A DNA stretch of 64,000 bases, from contig CAHIKZ030003496.1 in the NCBI GenBank assembly GCA_903632075.3, positions 1,321,001-1,385,000 of the forward strand, read 5' to 3'. The translations under genes and the position numbers were made by a program. Below are positions 9,928-20,484 of this stretch, piece after piece; position 1 is the first letter of the stretch; the number at the start of each line of letters is the position of its first letter. This DNA is from Acanthosepion pharaonis. Its lineage: Eukaryota; Mollusca; Cephalopoda; Sepiida; Sepiidae. A model generated the notes under the pieces. That model ran no database searches. It was not told the origin of the DNA and worked only from the letters and a program-made list of their open reading frames with translations.

Positions 9928-10255
9928 GTATAAAGATTTGGCCAAAGAGATGTCGAGTCAGACACAATTGACAGGCGGCTGGTGGTGTGATTAATATAAC
10001 TACCTAGGGATTTATTTATATATATATATATATATATTGCTTATATATATTTAAAATCATACGTGTTAAGAAGAAAGAAAATACGCCGCCATATTTGATG
10101 TCATGCAATCTTTAAACAAGTAAAATCTTTTTAAATATGAGAGATTGATCGAACATCTGCTCTGAGGCGTGTTTCGACGCGAAACTCTGGAGTCGGTCAG
10201 TCTGATAAGTCATATTGAACTTTTGATGATTTATTGAATAATTCTGATTAAAAAT

Positions 10256-10690
10256 GGAGGCATGATGGAGTAATGGAATGCGGCTTCGATTGAGGAATCG
10301 GAGAGCCGAGTTAGAATTCCAGTCGAATTCATTATATTCTCTTACTTGAGAAAGATGTGAATCTGTCTCTTAAGTTATGGGTAAATAGCAGGAAAGACTG
10401 GGTTCTTTGCAGGAAACCACACTAGGAGAAGGAAAATTCTGAATTCAAACCAGCCTGGAAAACCTGGAGGGAGGGACTCGAAGGCAGTTAATAACAGTAC
10501 TGTCTGCTATTATCTGGTATCCCCTACGGCCTGCTTTCTCTCCCCAGTGGTCACACACTTGTATGTCCTGGGATTGTAAGGGTAGAAGAGGGTAGCTGCG
10601 GTTCAGAGCAAACCATTCCGCAAACCATCCCGAGCAAGGCACCTAGCTAGCTAGGTTGGGCCATCATAGATTCTTGATGGACTCCTTCTC
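10256..10690 (+). mobile_element. tRNA-derived SINE with long tail
   Basis: The head contains an A-box-like stretch (gatggagtaatgg, 10262-10274) and a damaged B-box region (gagccgagttagaattcc, 10302-10319). The core (ttcattatattctcttac, then tgaatct, tatgggtaaatag) is shared with the SINE copies at 16191, 20060, 50935 and 58625. The tail (gcaggaaagactgggttc onwards) differs from the 50.9-kb copy. The octopus tRNA-derived SINEs described in the 1990s are a reasonable comparison, but the match is not verified. Confidence 0.65.
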
Positions 10691-11040
10691 AATGAGAAAG
10701 AAACGAGTCTGTTCTGTGACAATAAGGCCTCTGATTAGATTTCGTTTAAAAAGCATGTAGTAATTTGGCACCGAAGACCGAGTCTCACGAAATGACAGGA
10801 AGGAAATATGACATTTTAACAAATAACTTGCACAATTGTGTGACGGCTTCTGTTATTTGAGGTTTGTAAACAAGAACAGAAAACAGTGGGTCTGTTTTTG
10901 CTTTACTTAGAGTTTGAGATGAGACATTTGCGTCTGCAACTGGTACGCGACAAGAGCAAGTTTGTGGGTAAAGTACAGCATACATCATTTATTAAGATTA
11001 CTCGGGTGCACAGGCTACAATAAGTAATACAGTGTTTAAA
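10691..11040. other. Unassigned intergenic DNA
   Basis: Nothing recognised. Confidence 0.4.
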
Positions 11041-11041
11041 A

Positions 11042-11043
<2 letters not shown>

Positions 11044-11072
<29 letters not shown>

Positions 11073-11128
11073 TTAACAGATTTGAGATAGATAGATAGAT
11101 AGATAGATATTAACAGACTTGAGATAGT

Positions 11129-11160
<32 letters not shown>

Positions 11161-11314
11161 CAGATAGATAGATAGATAGATAGATAGATATTAACAGACC
11201 TGAGATAGATAAATATAGATATCTAGATAGTTATAAACAAATTTAGCTAGTTAGATATACATATTTTGAGATAGACGTGAATAGATTTTGACAGATAGAT
11301 AGAGATGAACAAGT

Positions 11315-11368
<54 letters not shown>

Positions 11369-11465
11369 TAATAGATAAATATTGATAGCTAGATAGATAT
11401 AAACAAATTGAAATAGATATACATAGATTTCGATAGACAGATAGATAGATAGATAGATAGATTTC

Positions 11466-11505
<40 letters not shown>

Positions 11506-11517
11506 TGCATAGATTTC

Positions 11518-11561
<44 letters not shown>

Positions 11562-11573
11562 TGCATAGATTTC

Positions 11574-11613
<40 letters not shown>

Positions 11614-11625
11614 TGCATAGATTTC

Positions 11626-11689
<64 letters not shown>

Positions 11690-11700
11690 TGAGCAGATTG
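11044..11700. repeat. GATA arrays with recurrent linkers and (TA)n
   Basis: (GATA)n blocks are separated by repeated linkers: ttaacagac(t)tgaga (three times, 11071-11210) and tatgcatagatttcgaaa (about four times, 11400-11630). A (TA)n lies at 11317-11367. The linkers recur, so blocks of GATA plus linker have been amplified together. Long minus-strand open frames reading LSIYLSIY are artefacts. Confidence 0.95.
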
Positions 11701-11704
11701 AAAT

Positions 11705-12189
11705 AGACATTTAACCACCTGGGTGTGATATAACATGATGGAAAATGCGACATCCGAATACAATGGTGCATTTGAATACGTAAAAATTTCTTTCAGTTAG
11801 TATTATTAAATACTAATTTTCGTTAGAGTAAAACAAATACTTTCTAAACTTCTATGTAATAACATTCTTCCTCTGCGACAGGGAATTCCCGACAATATCC
11901 ACGCAGATGAAGACTGTGGCAACAGTGTTGTGTTTATACAGACTGAACATATGACTCACGGGGAACGTTTATGCAATACAGTAAGGAACAAAGCATTTCA
12001 CACCCCTCCCCGGTCTTTTGAACAGGAGTAGAGGTTTATCCCTTGTTTCCTGTTTAGGATTGGGTTTCCAGTTCCTTCTACTGTCTACACCTGTACTCTA
12101 AAATTTTATTCAATAATTATTTTTTTCTACACAGATTCGTCTATCATCCAGTTTACACTCCTTCCCGGTCTTTTGAACAGGAGTAGACA
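11705..12189. other. Unassigned DNA with a 30-bp direct repeat
   Basis: The string cggtcttttgaacaggagta occurs at about 12010-12029 and again at about 12165-12184, in direct orientation about 155 bp apart. Nothing else was recognised. Confidence 0.5.
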
Positions 12190-12467
12190 TAAAGGCGTTA
12201 GTTAGATCCAGTGAGAGGACCCAAATAGTGTGAGTTCAATACCCGGTTAAGGCAGTGAAGAACTTGGAGAAGGGAATTAACAGGAGATAACTGATAACTG
12301 ACTCCCATTAAACTTGGCACGTGGAACTAGAACAGTCTATCCCAGTGAGCGAAATAAAGGTTTCAGTTCGATATTCCAACCACCTGAAGAAGGCCAGAGC
12401 GTACAACGGCCGAAACCTTGTAAGAAATATGGCGACAAAGATGAGGGCAATAGTCTGAATAATGTAT
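12190..12467 (+). mobile_element. Partial copy of the tandem/inverted-repeat retroelement family
   Basis: Contains the interior blocks seen in the 54-kb copy: gcgttagttagatccagtg, gtgagttcaatacccggtta (B-box-like), gtggaactagaacagtctat, then ctgaagaaggcc...ggccgaaacc, ending gcaatagtctgaataatgta. The leading tandem array of terminal repeats is missing, so it is truncated at the array side. Confidence 0.7.
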
Positions 12468-12479
12468 AGTTTAACGACC

Positions 12480-12900
12480 TTCACTTCTCGGTTATTTTAT
12501 AAAGAAACTAACAGCCATGCCCAGCTGGTCGATCAAAAAAAGCGTTCAATTAGAATCGAGTAAAAATAGCATCCTGTTCAGATGTAACAGAGTCTATTTT
12601 CTTCAATTACTTTAAGGTACTTTCATAAAAAAGAACATTTTGAATTAATGTAGTTATTGATATAACAGAAGTCGTCTGTATTTATTCAATCCAAGTTAGC
12701 CGAGGACATGAAGGTGTAAAACAAGGCAACACGAAGACCCACTTCAGACCACAATTATTTTAGAGTTTTTGAAATGTAAAAAAGAATACATTTATGAAGC
12801 AGTTGTCTTTTTATTGAAATTGGTTAAAAGATCAACGAAAAATAAGAAAGAAAGCGCTAAAAATCGCCATTGTTCGCTATTTACGCGGAGAAAGAATATC
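12480..12900. other. Unassigned intergenic DNA
   Basis: Nothing recognised. Confidence 0.4.
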
Positions 12901-12901
12901 A

Positions 12902-13075
12902 TTTCATTCTTTCTTTCATTCTCTTTTTCGTTCTTTCTTTCTTTCATTATCTTTCATTCTTTCTTTCTTTCATTCTCTTTCATTCTTTTTTCTTTTATAA
13001 TTTTTTCTTTCACTGTCTTTCCTTCCTTTTTTCTTTCTTTCACTGTCTTTCCTTCCTTTTTTCTTTCTTGAAATA
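12902..13075. repeat. CTTT-rich minisatellite
   Basis: Degenerate (CTTT)n with a repeated block (cactgtctttccttcctttt, twice near 13010-13060). The F/S-rich open frames over it are artefacts. Confidence 0.9.
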
Positions 13076-13079
13076 TCAT

Positions 13080-13812
13080 TCTTAACTATCTGTTTTACGT
13101 TAATTAAAGGCTTAACTGTTTTTTTTAAAGTGATTGTGTTAATTCTTATAAATTAACTAAATTTCTTTCAAGTTCATTAGTTATGGAATTCAGAGGTAAT
13201 ATAACGAGTATAGATTTTGCATTGTCATTTATATTTTCTTTACCTTTGGAGTTTTTGTGGATTGTGTAGGCTTTTTGTTTAGCATTAATTCATATGCGTA
13301 CCAGACCAAATATGAAAACATTCATAGATTAGTGAATGAACGTATACTAAGATATACATACACACACACACAGGGGTGCTTTTCTCTGTGTGCATGTGTG
13401 CGGAAGGTGTTTGAAAACGCTTTTATATTTCGAGTCTTGTTTTTTGTTTGTTTGTTTTTTTGTTTTTTTGTTTTTGTTTTTTTTGGGGGGGGTTGTCTTG
13501 AATCTTTCTTTTTTATTTTCTAGTCTTGAGCGTTTCATCTTTTCGTTGTCTTATGTCCAACCCCTTTTAACCTGCTGCAACTAAGCGTAATGCGTTAAAA
13601 TGCTTGATGAGCTGCATTTGCTTTTTGTTCTCATTTTCTTTCTCCAAAGGTTCCGCGCTGCCAACTTGGACGATTCACAAGGTTAGCATTCCATTCGGCG
13701 TTTGTTTGCTTTTGCCGCCGGTAGATTCCGGAATTAAAAAGGAATTGTCCATCTTAATCTCTACCTTTTTTTCCCCCCATTCCGCGAAAGTTTTACTTCT
13801 CTACTCGTTCTC
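13080..13812. other. Unassigned DNA with T-rich and G-run tract
   Basis: Contains a T-rich tract (13440-13480) ending in a run of eight G (about 13485-13492). No gene seen. Confidence 0.4.
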
Positions 13813-13814
13813 TC

Positions 13815-13874
13815 CAATTTGATTACTTCGTCTCTGTCTTTCTCTCTCTATCTCTCTCTCCTTCTCTCTCTCTC

Positions 13875-13950
<76 letters not shown>

Positions 13951-14262
13951 AAATTCTTATATCTGTCTACCTCATATTTCTCATCTATATTAGTCGGTTT
14001 ATATCTATCTTCCTATCTATGTATGTATCTATCTCGTCACGTTATCTGTCAAACTAATTCAGATGTCTATATCTGTCCATATCAGTCTTGCTCTCTATTT
14101 ATTTATCTATCAATCTAAGTTTCTATCCCTCTTTATATAAATATATATATATATGTGTGTGTGTGTATGTGTGTGTGCATGCGTGTGTGCGCACGCGTTT
14201 TTGTATGATCGTGTGTGTCTATTATTTTGTTCATATCTATCAATCTATCATTGTTTATATCT

Positions 14263-14333
<71 letters not shown>

Positions 14334-14480
14334 AAAGATGTTCATATCTATCAATATATCTATCTACCTATCTATCTACCAAAATCTGTTCATATATATC
14401 TATCTCAATCTATTTATATCTACCTATTTTAATCTATATTTTGCTTTTTTCTTCCTTTACATATATATTATATATATGTA
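13815..14480. repeat. Compound (TC)n, (TATC)n, (TG)n and (TA)n microsatellites
   Basis: TC to about 13907, TATC to 13950, degenerate TATC to 14130, TA/TG at 14136-14180, TC at 14263-14286, TA at 14287-14330, then degenerate TATC. Overlapping open frames are artefacts. Confidence 0.95.
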
Positions 14481-14494
14481 AAGAGATCTCCAAA

Positions 14495-15120
14495 GATTCG
14501 CTAAAAATGAACAGACATGACGAAAGAATGCCTCAAACGTAATAAAACCAAAGTTTTATCGTCAAAATCTTCATGTTATTATTATGAGGAATGAGCAAAG
14601 GATTCTTTGATTATTAAATTATATTTTTGAATCATTTTTAGAACCTTCAACATTTTGGGTAAAAATGTTTTTGTTTTTTTTGCGTTAGTGGATGACCATA
14701 TATTAGTAGAGGAAATTTTAGAGTCTTTTTTATGGTGAAAAATATAGATTTGGAAATTCTTGAAAAAATCAAATAATTGGTAGATTTTAATGAAACTTTC
14801 AAGCCATATTCACAAATGAATTAAATTATTTTTTAATGATTCTTTTTTTGGAATTGGTAAAAAAAAAATTTTCTTTACATCTGTTATCCCAACATCTGCA
14901 CAATTATTTAATTTTAGGAAATTTCGAGAAAGTTCTTTCTTGTTCTGCTTAATGTTCATATTAGCACTAAGCAGAAGTCCTTGGAGAGTTCTAATCATCA
15001 ATTTCTTTTGGTAAAACAGGAACCTCACTTACCGAAAATCTGCTCTGAATTGTAGAATAAAAAATGCAAGAAAACTAAGACATTATTTAATTAGAAAAGC
15101 TTTTAATTACTTTTCAACGC
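14495..15120 (+). repeat. About 620-bp dispersed non-coding repeat, copy 1
   Basis: Aligns block by block with 63010-63690 in the same orientation: caaagttttatcgtcaaaat, ttttagagtcttttt, ggaaattcttg(g)aaaa, gtccttggagaattt-like, accgaaaatctgctct, cattatttaattaga. The two copies are clearly diverged. No coding potential or terminal repeat was found, so the element type is unknown. Confidence 0.75.
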
Positions 15121-15128
15121 TTTTGCAT

Positions 15129-16190
15129 GGACAGTAGGTAGATGGATGACCGCTTGGGGAATACCAGGTGTTTTAAGCTTGGATGTGCGGGTGGTGTAAT
15201 GGATAAAGGCTCGGTATTGTTAATCGGAGAGCCGAATTTCGAAACGATCACCAAAGTTAAGCAACATCCACCCAGGTCAGCACTTAGATGGGTGACCGCT
15301 TGGGGAATAACAGGTGCTGTAAGCTTGGATATGCGGTTGGTGTAATGAATAAAGGCTCGGAATTGTTAATCGGAGAGTCGAGTTCCGATACGATCACCGA
15401 AGTTAAGCAACATCCATCCAGGTCAGTACTTAGATGGGTGACCGCTTGGGGAATACCAGGTGCTGTACGCTTGGATATGCGGTTGGTGTAATGAATAAAG
15501 GCTCGGAATTGTTAATCGGAGAGTCGAGTTCCGATACGATCACTGAAATTAAGCAACATTCACCCAGGTCACCACTTGGATGGGTGACCGCTTGGGAATA
15601 CCAGGTGCTGTAAGCTTGTATGTGCTGGTGGTGTAATGGATAAAGGATCGGAATTGTTAAGCGGAGAGCCGAGTTCCGAAACTATCACCGAAGTTAAGCA
15701 ACATCCACCCAGGTCAGTATTTAGATGGGTGACCGCTTGGGAATACAAGGTGCTATAAGCTTGTGTGGGCTGCTGGTGTAATGGATAACGGCACAGAGTT
15801 GTTAATCGGAGAGACGAGTTCCGATACGATAATCGAAGTTAAGCAACATCCACCGAGGTCAGTAGCTAGATGGGTGACCGCTTGTGACTACCAGGTGCTG
15901 AAAGCTTGGATGTACTGGCGGTGTAATGTATAAAGACTCGGAATTGTTAATCGGAGAGCCGAGTTTCGATACGATCACCGAAGTTAAGCAACATCCACCC
16001 ACGTCAGTACTTAGATGGGTGACTACTTGCAGCTGCAATAAGCTTGGCTGTGCTGGTAGTGTAATGGATAAAGTCTCGGAATTGTTAATCGGAGAGCCGA
16101 GTTTCGATACGATCACTGAAGTTAAACAACACCCACTGAGGTCAGTATCTAGATTGATGACCGCTTGGAAATACCAGGTGCTGTAAGCTT
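15129..16190 (+). repeat. Tandem array of 5S rRNA / tRNA-like chimeric units
   Basis: Seven complete units of 138-146 bp (15181-15326, 15327-15472, 15473-15617, 15618-15762, 15763-15907, 15908-16045, 16046-16190) follow a partial unit (15129-15180). Each unit is a tRNA-like half (ggtgtaatggataaaggctc, then gagccgagttcc) fused to the 3' two-thirds of 5S rRNA (cgatcaccgaagttaagcaa, then gatgggtgaccgcttgg, ending ggtgctgtaagctt). The first 40 or so bases of 5S, one strand of its helix I, are replaced by the tRNA-like half, so these are not functional 5S genes. The array runs directly into a SINE at 16191 whose head is the same tRNA-like half. A single-copy 5S+tRNA SINE lies at 20060-20290. Confidence 0.9.
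15254..15300 (+). promoter_or_regulatory. 5S-type internal control region (representative unit)
   Basis: Box A (aagttaagcaacatc, 15254-15268) and box C (acttagatgggtgaccgct, 15282-15300) of a type 1 RNA polymerase III promoter are well preserved, with near-normal spacing. The same pair recurs in most units of the array. In 5S genes these bind TFIIIA and TFIIIC. Whether they are used here is unknown. Confidence 0.6.
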
Positions 16191-16345
16191 GGATGTGCGT
16201 GTGGTGTAGTGGATAAAGGCTCGGAATTGTTAAACGTAGAACCGAGTTCCAATTTCCGTTGGATTCGTTATATTCACTTACCCTTGGTAAAGGTATGAAT
16301 CCAACTCTTCTTCCTCAACTATGGGTTAATTAGTAACAGTTTTAT
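16191..16345 (+). mobile_element. tRNA-type SINE closing the 5S/tRNA array
   Basis: The head is ggtgtagtggataaaggctc then gaaccgagttcc, as in the array units. It then leaves the 5S path and follows the SINE body (ttatattcacttaccc, aaaggtatgaatccaactct, ctatgggttaat). The array can therefore be read as repeated copies of a SINE head. Confidence 0.75.
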
Positions 16346-16915
16346 CACTAAACCATTATTATCTCTCCTACCTCCCCAAAAAACAACCTTACAATCTAAA
16401 AATATTTTCCGGTTTTAAATAATCTGCAAAGAATTGATTAGTCGTAAAAAACGAATTATTCAATCAATAACTTTTTATTTGAAGTTGTGTGGAACGTCAA
16501 CATCTTTTTTTCTGTCGTTATTTTTTCCTTCGAGTCACAAGTGCTATCCATTTTAGTTGTTGCTGTTATTGAAGTTCTTTAATTATGTGGTCTATGTCAT
16601 TTGCTTCATTTTTTTATGATTGTGTAGCGCCGGTCCACAAGGTCCGAAAAAAGATGATAAGAACTTCATAAAGAAAGAATAAAAATTAAAAAAAAAACGT
16701 CATAAAACTGAGGTGAAAAATGGCGTAATATCAAACTTTGTAAAGGAAAGATTTTTAAAAATGAGAAGAATGAAAGTAACCGACGACAGAAAGAAATAAG
16801 GATTTTTTTTTTTGGGGGGGCTGTTGTTGTTGTTTTTGTTTATTTATTTATTTATTTATTTTCTATTTATGTTATTATTTATCGAGATGTTCGCGTTTAC
16901 CAGAAGCACGTAAAT
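16346..16915. other. Unassigned intergenic DNA
   Basis: No gene seen. A-rich patches and a short G run (16813-16820) followed by (TTTA)n. Confidence 0.4.
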
Positions 16916-16920
16916 TGTAT

Positions 16921-16929
16921 AAAGTATAA

Positions 16930-16977
<48 letters not shown>

Positions 16978-17690
16978 AAAACTGAAATATAAAACTACTA
17001 CTAAAGAAAGAAAGAAGACGAAATATAAATCTACTAGAAAAACAGAAATGGAAACATAAAACTACTAAAAAAGAAAGAAGTCGAAACATAAAACTACCAG
17101 AAAAAAAAGAAAGAAAGAAAGAAGTCGAAACATAAAACTACCACAAAAAAAGAAAGAAAGAAGTTGAAATATAAAACTACTAAAAAAAGAAAGAAAGAAA
17201 GAAGTTGAAACATAAAACTACTAAAAAAGAAAGAAAGAAAGACTTCGAAACATAAAACTGCCGCAAAAGAAGAAAGAATAAAGAAGTCGAAACATAAGAC
17301 TACCACAAAAAAAGAAAGAAAGAATGAATAAAGTTGAAACATAAAACTACTAAAAAAGAAAGAAAGAAGTCGAAACATAAAACTACTACAAAAAAAAGAA
17401 AGAAAGAAAGAATAAAATTGAAACATAAAACTACTAAAAAAGAAAGAAAGAAAGAAGTCAAAACATAAAACTACTAAAAAAGAAAGAAAGAAAGAATAAA
17501 GAAGTCGAAACATAAGACTACCACAAAAAAAATGAAAGAAAGAAAGAAGTCGAAACATAAAACTACTAAAAAAAAAAGAAAGAAGTTGAAACATAAAACT
17601 ACTAAAAAAGAAAGAAAGACTTCGAAACATAAAACTGCCGCAAAAGAAAGAAAGAAAGAATAAAGAAGTCGAAACATAAGACTACCACAA

Positions 17691-17734
<44 letters not shown>

Positions 17735-17803
17735 ATAAAGTTGAAACATAAAACTACTAAAAATGAAAGAAAGAAAGAAGTAAAAATAATAAAACTACCA
17801 CAA

Positions 17804-17835
<32 letters not shown>

Positions 17836-17880
17836 ATAAAGTTGAAACATAAAACTACTAAAAAAGAAAGAAAGAAGTGG
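16921..17880. repeat. GAAA minisatellite with cataaaactact linker
   Basis: (GAAA)n runs alternate about 20 times with a linker of the type gtcgaaacataaaactacta, giving irregular units of roughly 35-70 bp. The FFLSFF open frames on the minus strand are artefacts. Confidence 0.95.
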
Positions 17881-18169
17881 AAAGTTGATGGGTAAACGGA
17901 AATTTTGAATGGAAATTTTTTTTTATTTTACGCCTAATGAGAATTCTTCAAAGTCGATTAAAATGTGTTCATTGTTTTCTTTTTTGATTTGGGTAAAACA
18001 TTTATATTACTCCAAAGAGTTAGTATTAGCAAACGATAATACTGGTAGTACTAATTATTAGTAATGAGAATAAAGTAACAGTATATCCCAATAGAAACTA
18101 TCGTACGCGAAAAGTCATGGTCCCATAAAAGGAAAAAAAAAATAGAATCACTTTGTATTTTTTTTAAAT

Positions 18170-19200
18170 CAAAATAGGACAAAAAGCGGCAAAAAATGCG
18201 TCTTAAAAATAAAATTGGCCTTAAAATGTAAAAGCTGCTTAAAAAATAAAAGTTGCCGATAAAATGAGAGTTGCCTAAAACTGAGATAAAAATTATCTTC
18301 AGTGTCGTAGAAAAATAAAATAAGCCTAAAAATTAAATGTGTCTTAATAAAAGCTGCCTGAAAATAAAAGTTGCATAGAAAATAAAGCTAGCCCAAAAAA
18401 TAAAAGCCGCTAAAAAAAATAAGTGGTATAAATATTAAGTACCTTTAAAAATAAAATTTGCCTTCAAATCAAAAGTTTCTTAAATTGGCTTAAAAATAAA
18501 AGTTGTGTAAAAATTATAAGTTTCTTAAGTTGGCTTAAAAATAAAATTTGCCTAAAAATTAAAAGTTCCTTGAGTTGGCTTAAAATGAAAGTTGCCTAAA
18601 AATTAAAAGTTTAAGTTAGCTTAAAAATAAAATTTGCATAAAAATTAAGTTTCTTAAGTTGACTTAAAAATAAAATTTGCCTACAAATCAAGTTTCTTAA
18701 GTTGCTTTAAAAATAAATTTGCCTAAAAATTAAAACTGTGTTTAAAATTAATATTGGCTAAAAATAAAGGTAGCCGATAAATGAAAGTTGTCTAAAAAAA
18801 GGGGGGGTTAAAAATTGAAATGCCTAAAGATTAAAAATGTCACAAAAAATTTTTAAAAAACTGTCTAAAAAGAAAAGTTATCAAAAAATAATTGTTGTTT
18901 CTTTTGAAAAAAAAAATTTTGTTTCTTTTGAAAAAAAAAATTGTTTCTTTTGAAACAACAATTATTTTTTGATAATTTTTCTTTTTAGGTGGTTTTTACA
19001 TTTTAAGGCCAATTTTATTTTTAAGGTCAATTTTATTTTTAAGGCCAATTTTATTTTTAAGGTCAATTTTATTTTTAAGGCCAATTTTATTTTTAAGATT
19101 GATTTTTGGATTCCGTTTTTTCTTTAAGCTACTTTCTTAAAGCAATATTTAAAATAAATGTTGCCTAAAAAATTAAAGATTACCGAGTAAATGAATGCTC
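18170..19200. repeat. Degenerate AT-rich tandem repeat with internal inversion
   Basis: Repeated blocks of the type cctaaaaattaaaag and cttaaaaataaaatt(t)g from 18170 to about 18860. Arms 18865-18901 and 18952-18988 then form a 37-bp inverted repeat. Beyond it the same repeat continues in reverse orientation (aaggccaattttattttt, several times, to 19090). Confidence 0.85.
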
Positions 19201-19245
19201 CATAAAAAATAAAAGCGGCTTAAAATATATAAATGTCTTAAAAGG

Positions 19246-19770
19246 TAAAACCGACTAAAAATTAAAAATTTACAAATACGCACAAATAAAATCAAAGCTA
19301 ATCGTCCAGACACAGTGATCAAAGACCACAAGAACGAAATGTGCTTTCTTATTGATATTGCAGTCCCTGCAGACTGCAATGTATCTTTGAAGATCTTCAA
19401 AAAGCTATCAAAATACAAGGACCTTGAAATCGAAATCTCAAAAATGTGGCACATGGGAACATCAAAAATTCCTGTTCTAGTTGGAGCCCTCGGATTGATT
19501 GGAAAAGATACCAATAGACTCATTGAAGGGATTCCTGGAAGTCCATGCCTTAAAGAAGTACAAAAAAAATGTTCTCACGAGTACAGCCCACATTTACGAA
19601 GGGCTTTATCTATGTAAAATATGTATTTTTTGTTTTGTACCTTTCTTAATTGGTCATTGGAAAATGTCATGATGCCATTTCTGACCTTAGGTATCTAGTT
19701 GGAACCCAGAAAGAAATGTGTACACACCAGAAAGGAAATAAAATAATAATAATCATCATTTCGTACACAT
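19246..19770 (+). pseudogene. LINE C-terminal fragment with 3' UTR
   Basis: An open frame from about 19246 to the TAA at 19615-19617 encodes the extreme C-terminus of a non-LTR retrotransposon protein. Visible blocks in order are NRPDTVIKD, CFLIDIAVPAD, LSKYKDLEIEISKMW, IPVLVGALG and HLRRALS. These are characteristic of the tail after the reverse transcriptase domain in a LINE type common in invertebrates. No methionine start is needed because the fragment is 5'-truncated; upstream DNA is the AT-rich tandem repeat. The trailing sequence ends in ggaaataaaataataataat near 19760, which would be the retrotransposed 3' end. No in-frame stop occurs in this piece, so it is among the least decayed coding scraps in the window. 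The clade was not assigned. Confidence 0.8.
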
Positions 19771-20059
19771 TCTGTTTGGAAAACAATAGCTGATATGCTA
19801 AGTGAAAATAAAAGTCATGATAATTGAAGAAAAAACGAAAGAAAGAAAAAAAGAAAGAAAAAAAGAAACATATATATGTTGAACCATGTATTCGGTAAAC
19901 TTTATTAGAAAAAAAATTACAACAGTCATGAATATTCAAGACGGCAATTGGTGTATTTGGTAGAAAAGAGTATTTATAATCGTACTAAGATTTAATTTTA
20001 AACGGCTAATCAACACTTCGCGGGTTATTTAAGTCCAGAAAATATTTTTAAATTGTAAA
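19771..20059. other. Unassigned intergenic DNA
   Basis: Short GAAA-rich patch at 19835-19870. Nothing else was recognised. Confidence 0.4.
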
Positions 20060-20290
20060 AATAGCTGGTGGGGAAGAGGTGGATTCATGCCTTTCTTAAT
20101 GATTATTTGCACGTAATTGATTATAACGAACCCAACTGGAATTAGAACTCGGCTTTCGGATTTCCAATGCCGATTCGTTTTCCATTACACAGCACGACGT
20201 TATATGCCTGTAAGTTCATTATACCAAAGCTTACAACGCCTGGTATTCCTAAGCTGTCAACAATCTACGTTGCTTAACTTCGGTGATCGT
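20060..20290 (-). mobile_element. Composite 5S rRNA + tRNA SINE
   Basis: On the minus strand the order is: 5S-derived head (cgatcaccgaagttaagcaa, ending ggaataccaggcgttgtaag; plus-strand 20227-20290), tRNA-like part with a B-box-like gccgagttctaattcc (about 20140-20156), then the common SINE body (aaaggcatgaatccacctct, cccaccagcta). The middle of the 5S part is partly replaced (agattgttgacagctta). It proves that 5S and tRNA heads occur together in a dispersed element, not only in the tandem array at 15.1 kb. AmnSINE1 of amniotes has the same kind of 5S-tRNA chimeric head. Confidence 0.8.
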
Positions 20291-20480
20291 AAGAAAGTTT
20301 CTATGATGTGTATTAGTAATGAGATTTTTTTAATGCCATGTCCCTTCCAGAAAGTAGACGACTATAGCTCGCCACATTACTTTTCCCTCGCCCTGAGTGG
20401 CAGCCAATCTAGGATATAGACAGCTCTGAAATCAAAACCATGGAGAAAGCAATCAAGTAAGATGGAATCTCACATTGTCT
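20291..20480. other. Unassigned intergenic DNA
   Basis: Nothing recognised. Confidence 0.4.
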
Positions 20481-20484
20481 CCAA

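Noticed and set aside
15129..16190. Functional 5S rRNA cluster
   Set aside because: The 5' third of 5S, including one strand of helix I, is missing and replaced by a tRNA-like half.
19173..19523. 116-codon minus-strand frame
   Set aside because: It is the antisense shadow of the LINE C-terminal fragment on the plus strand.
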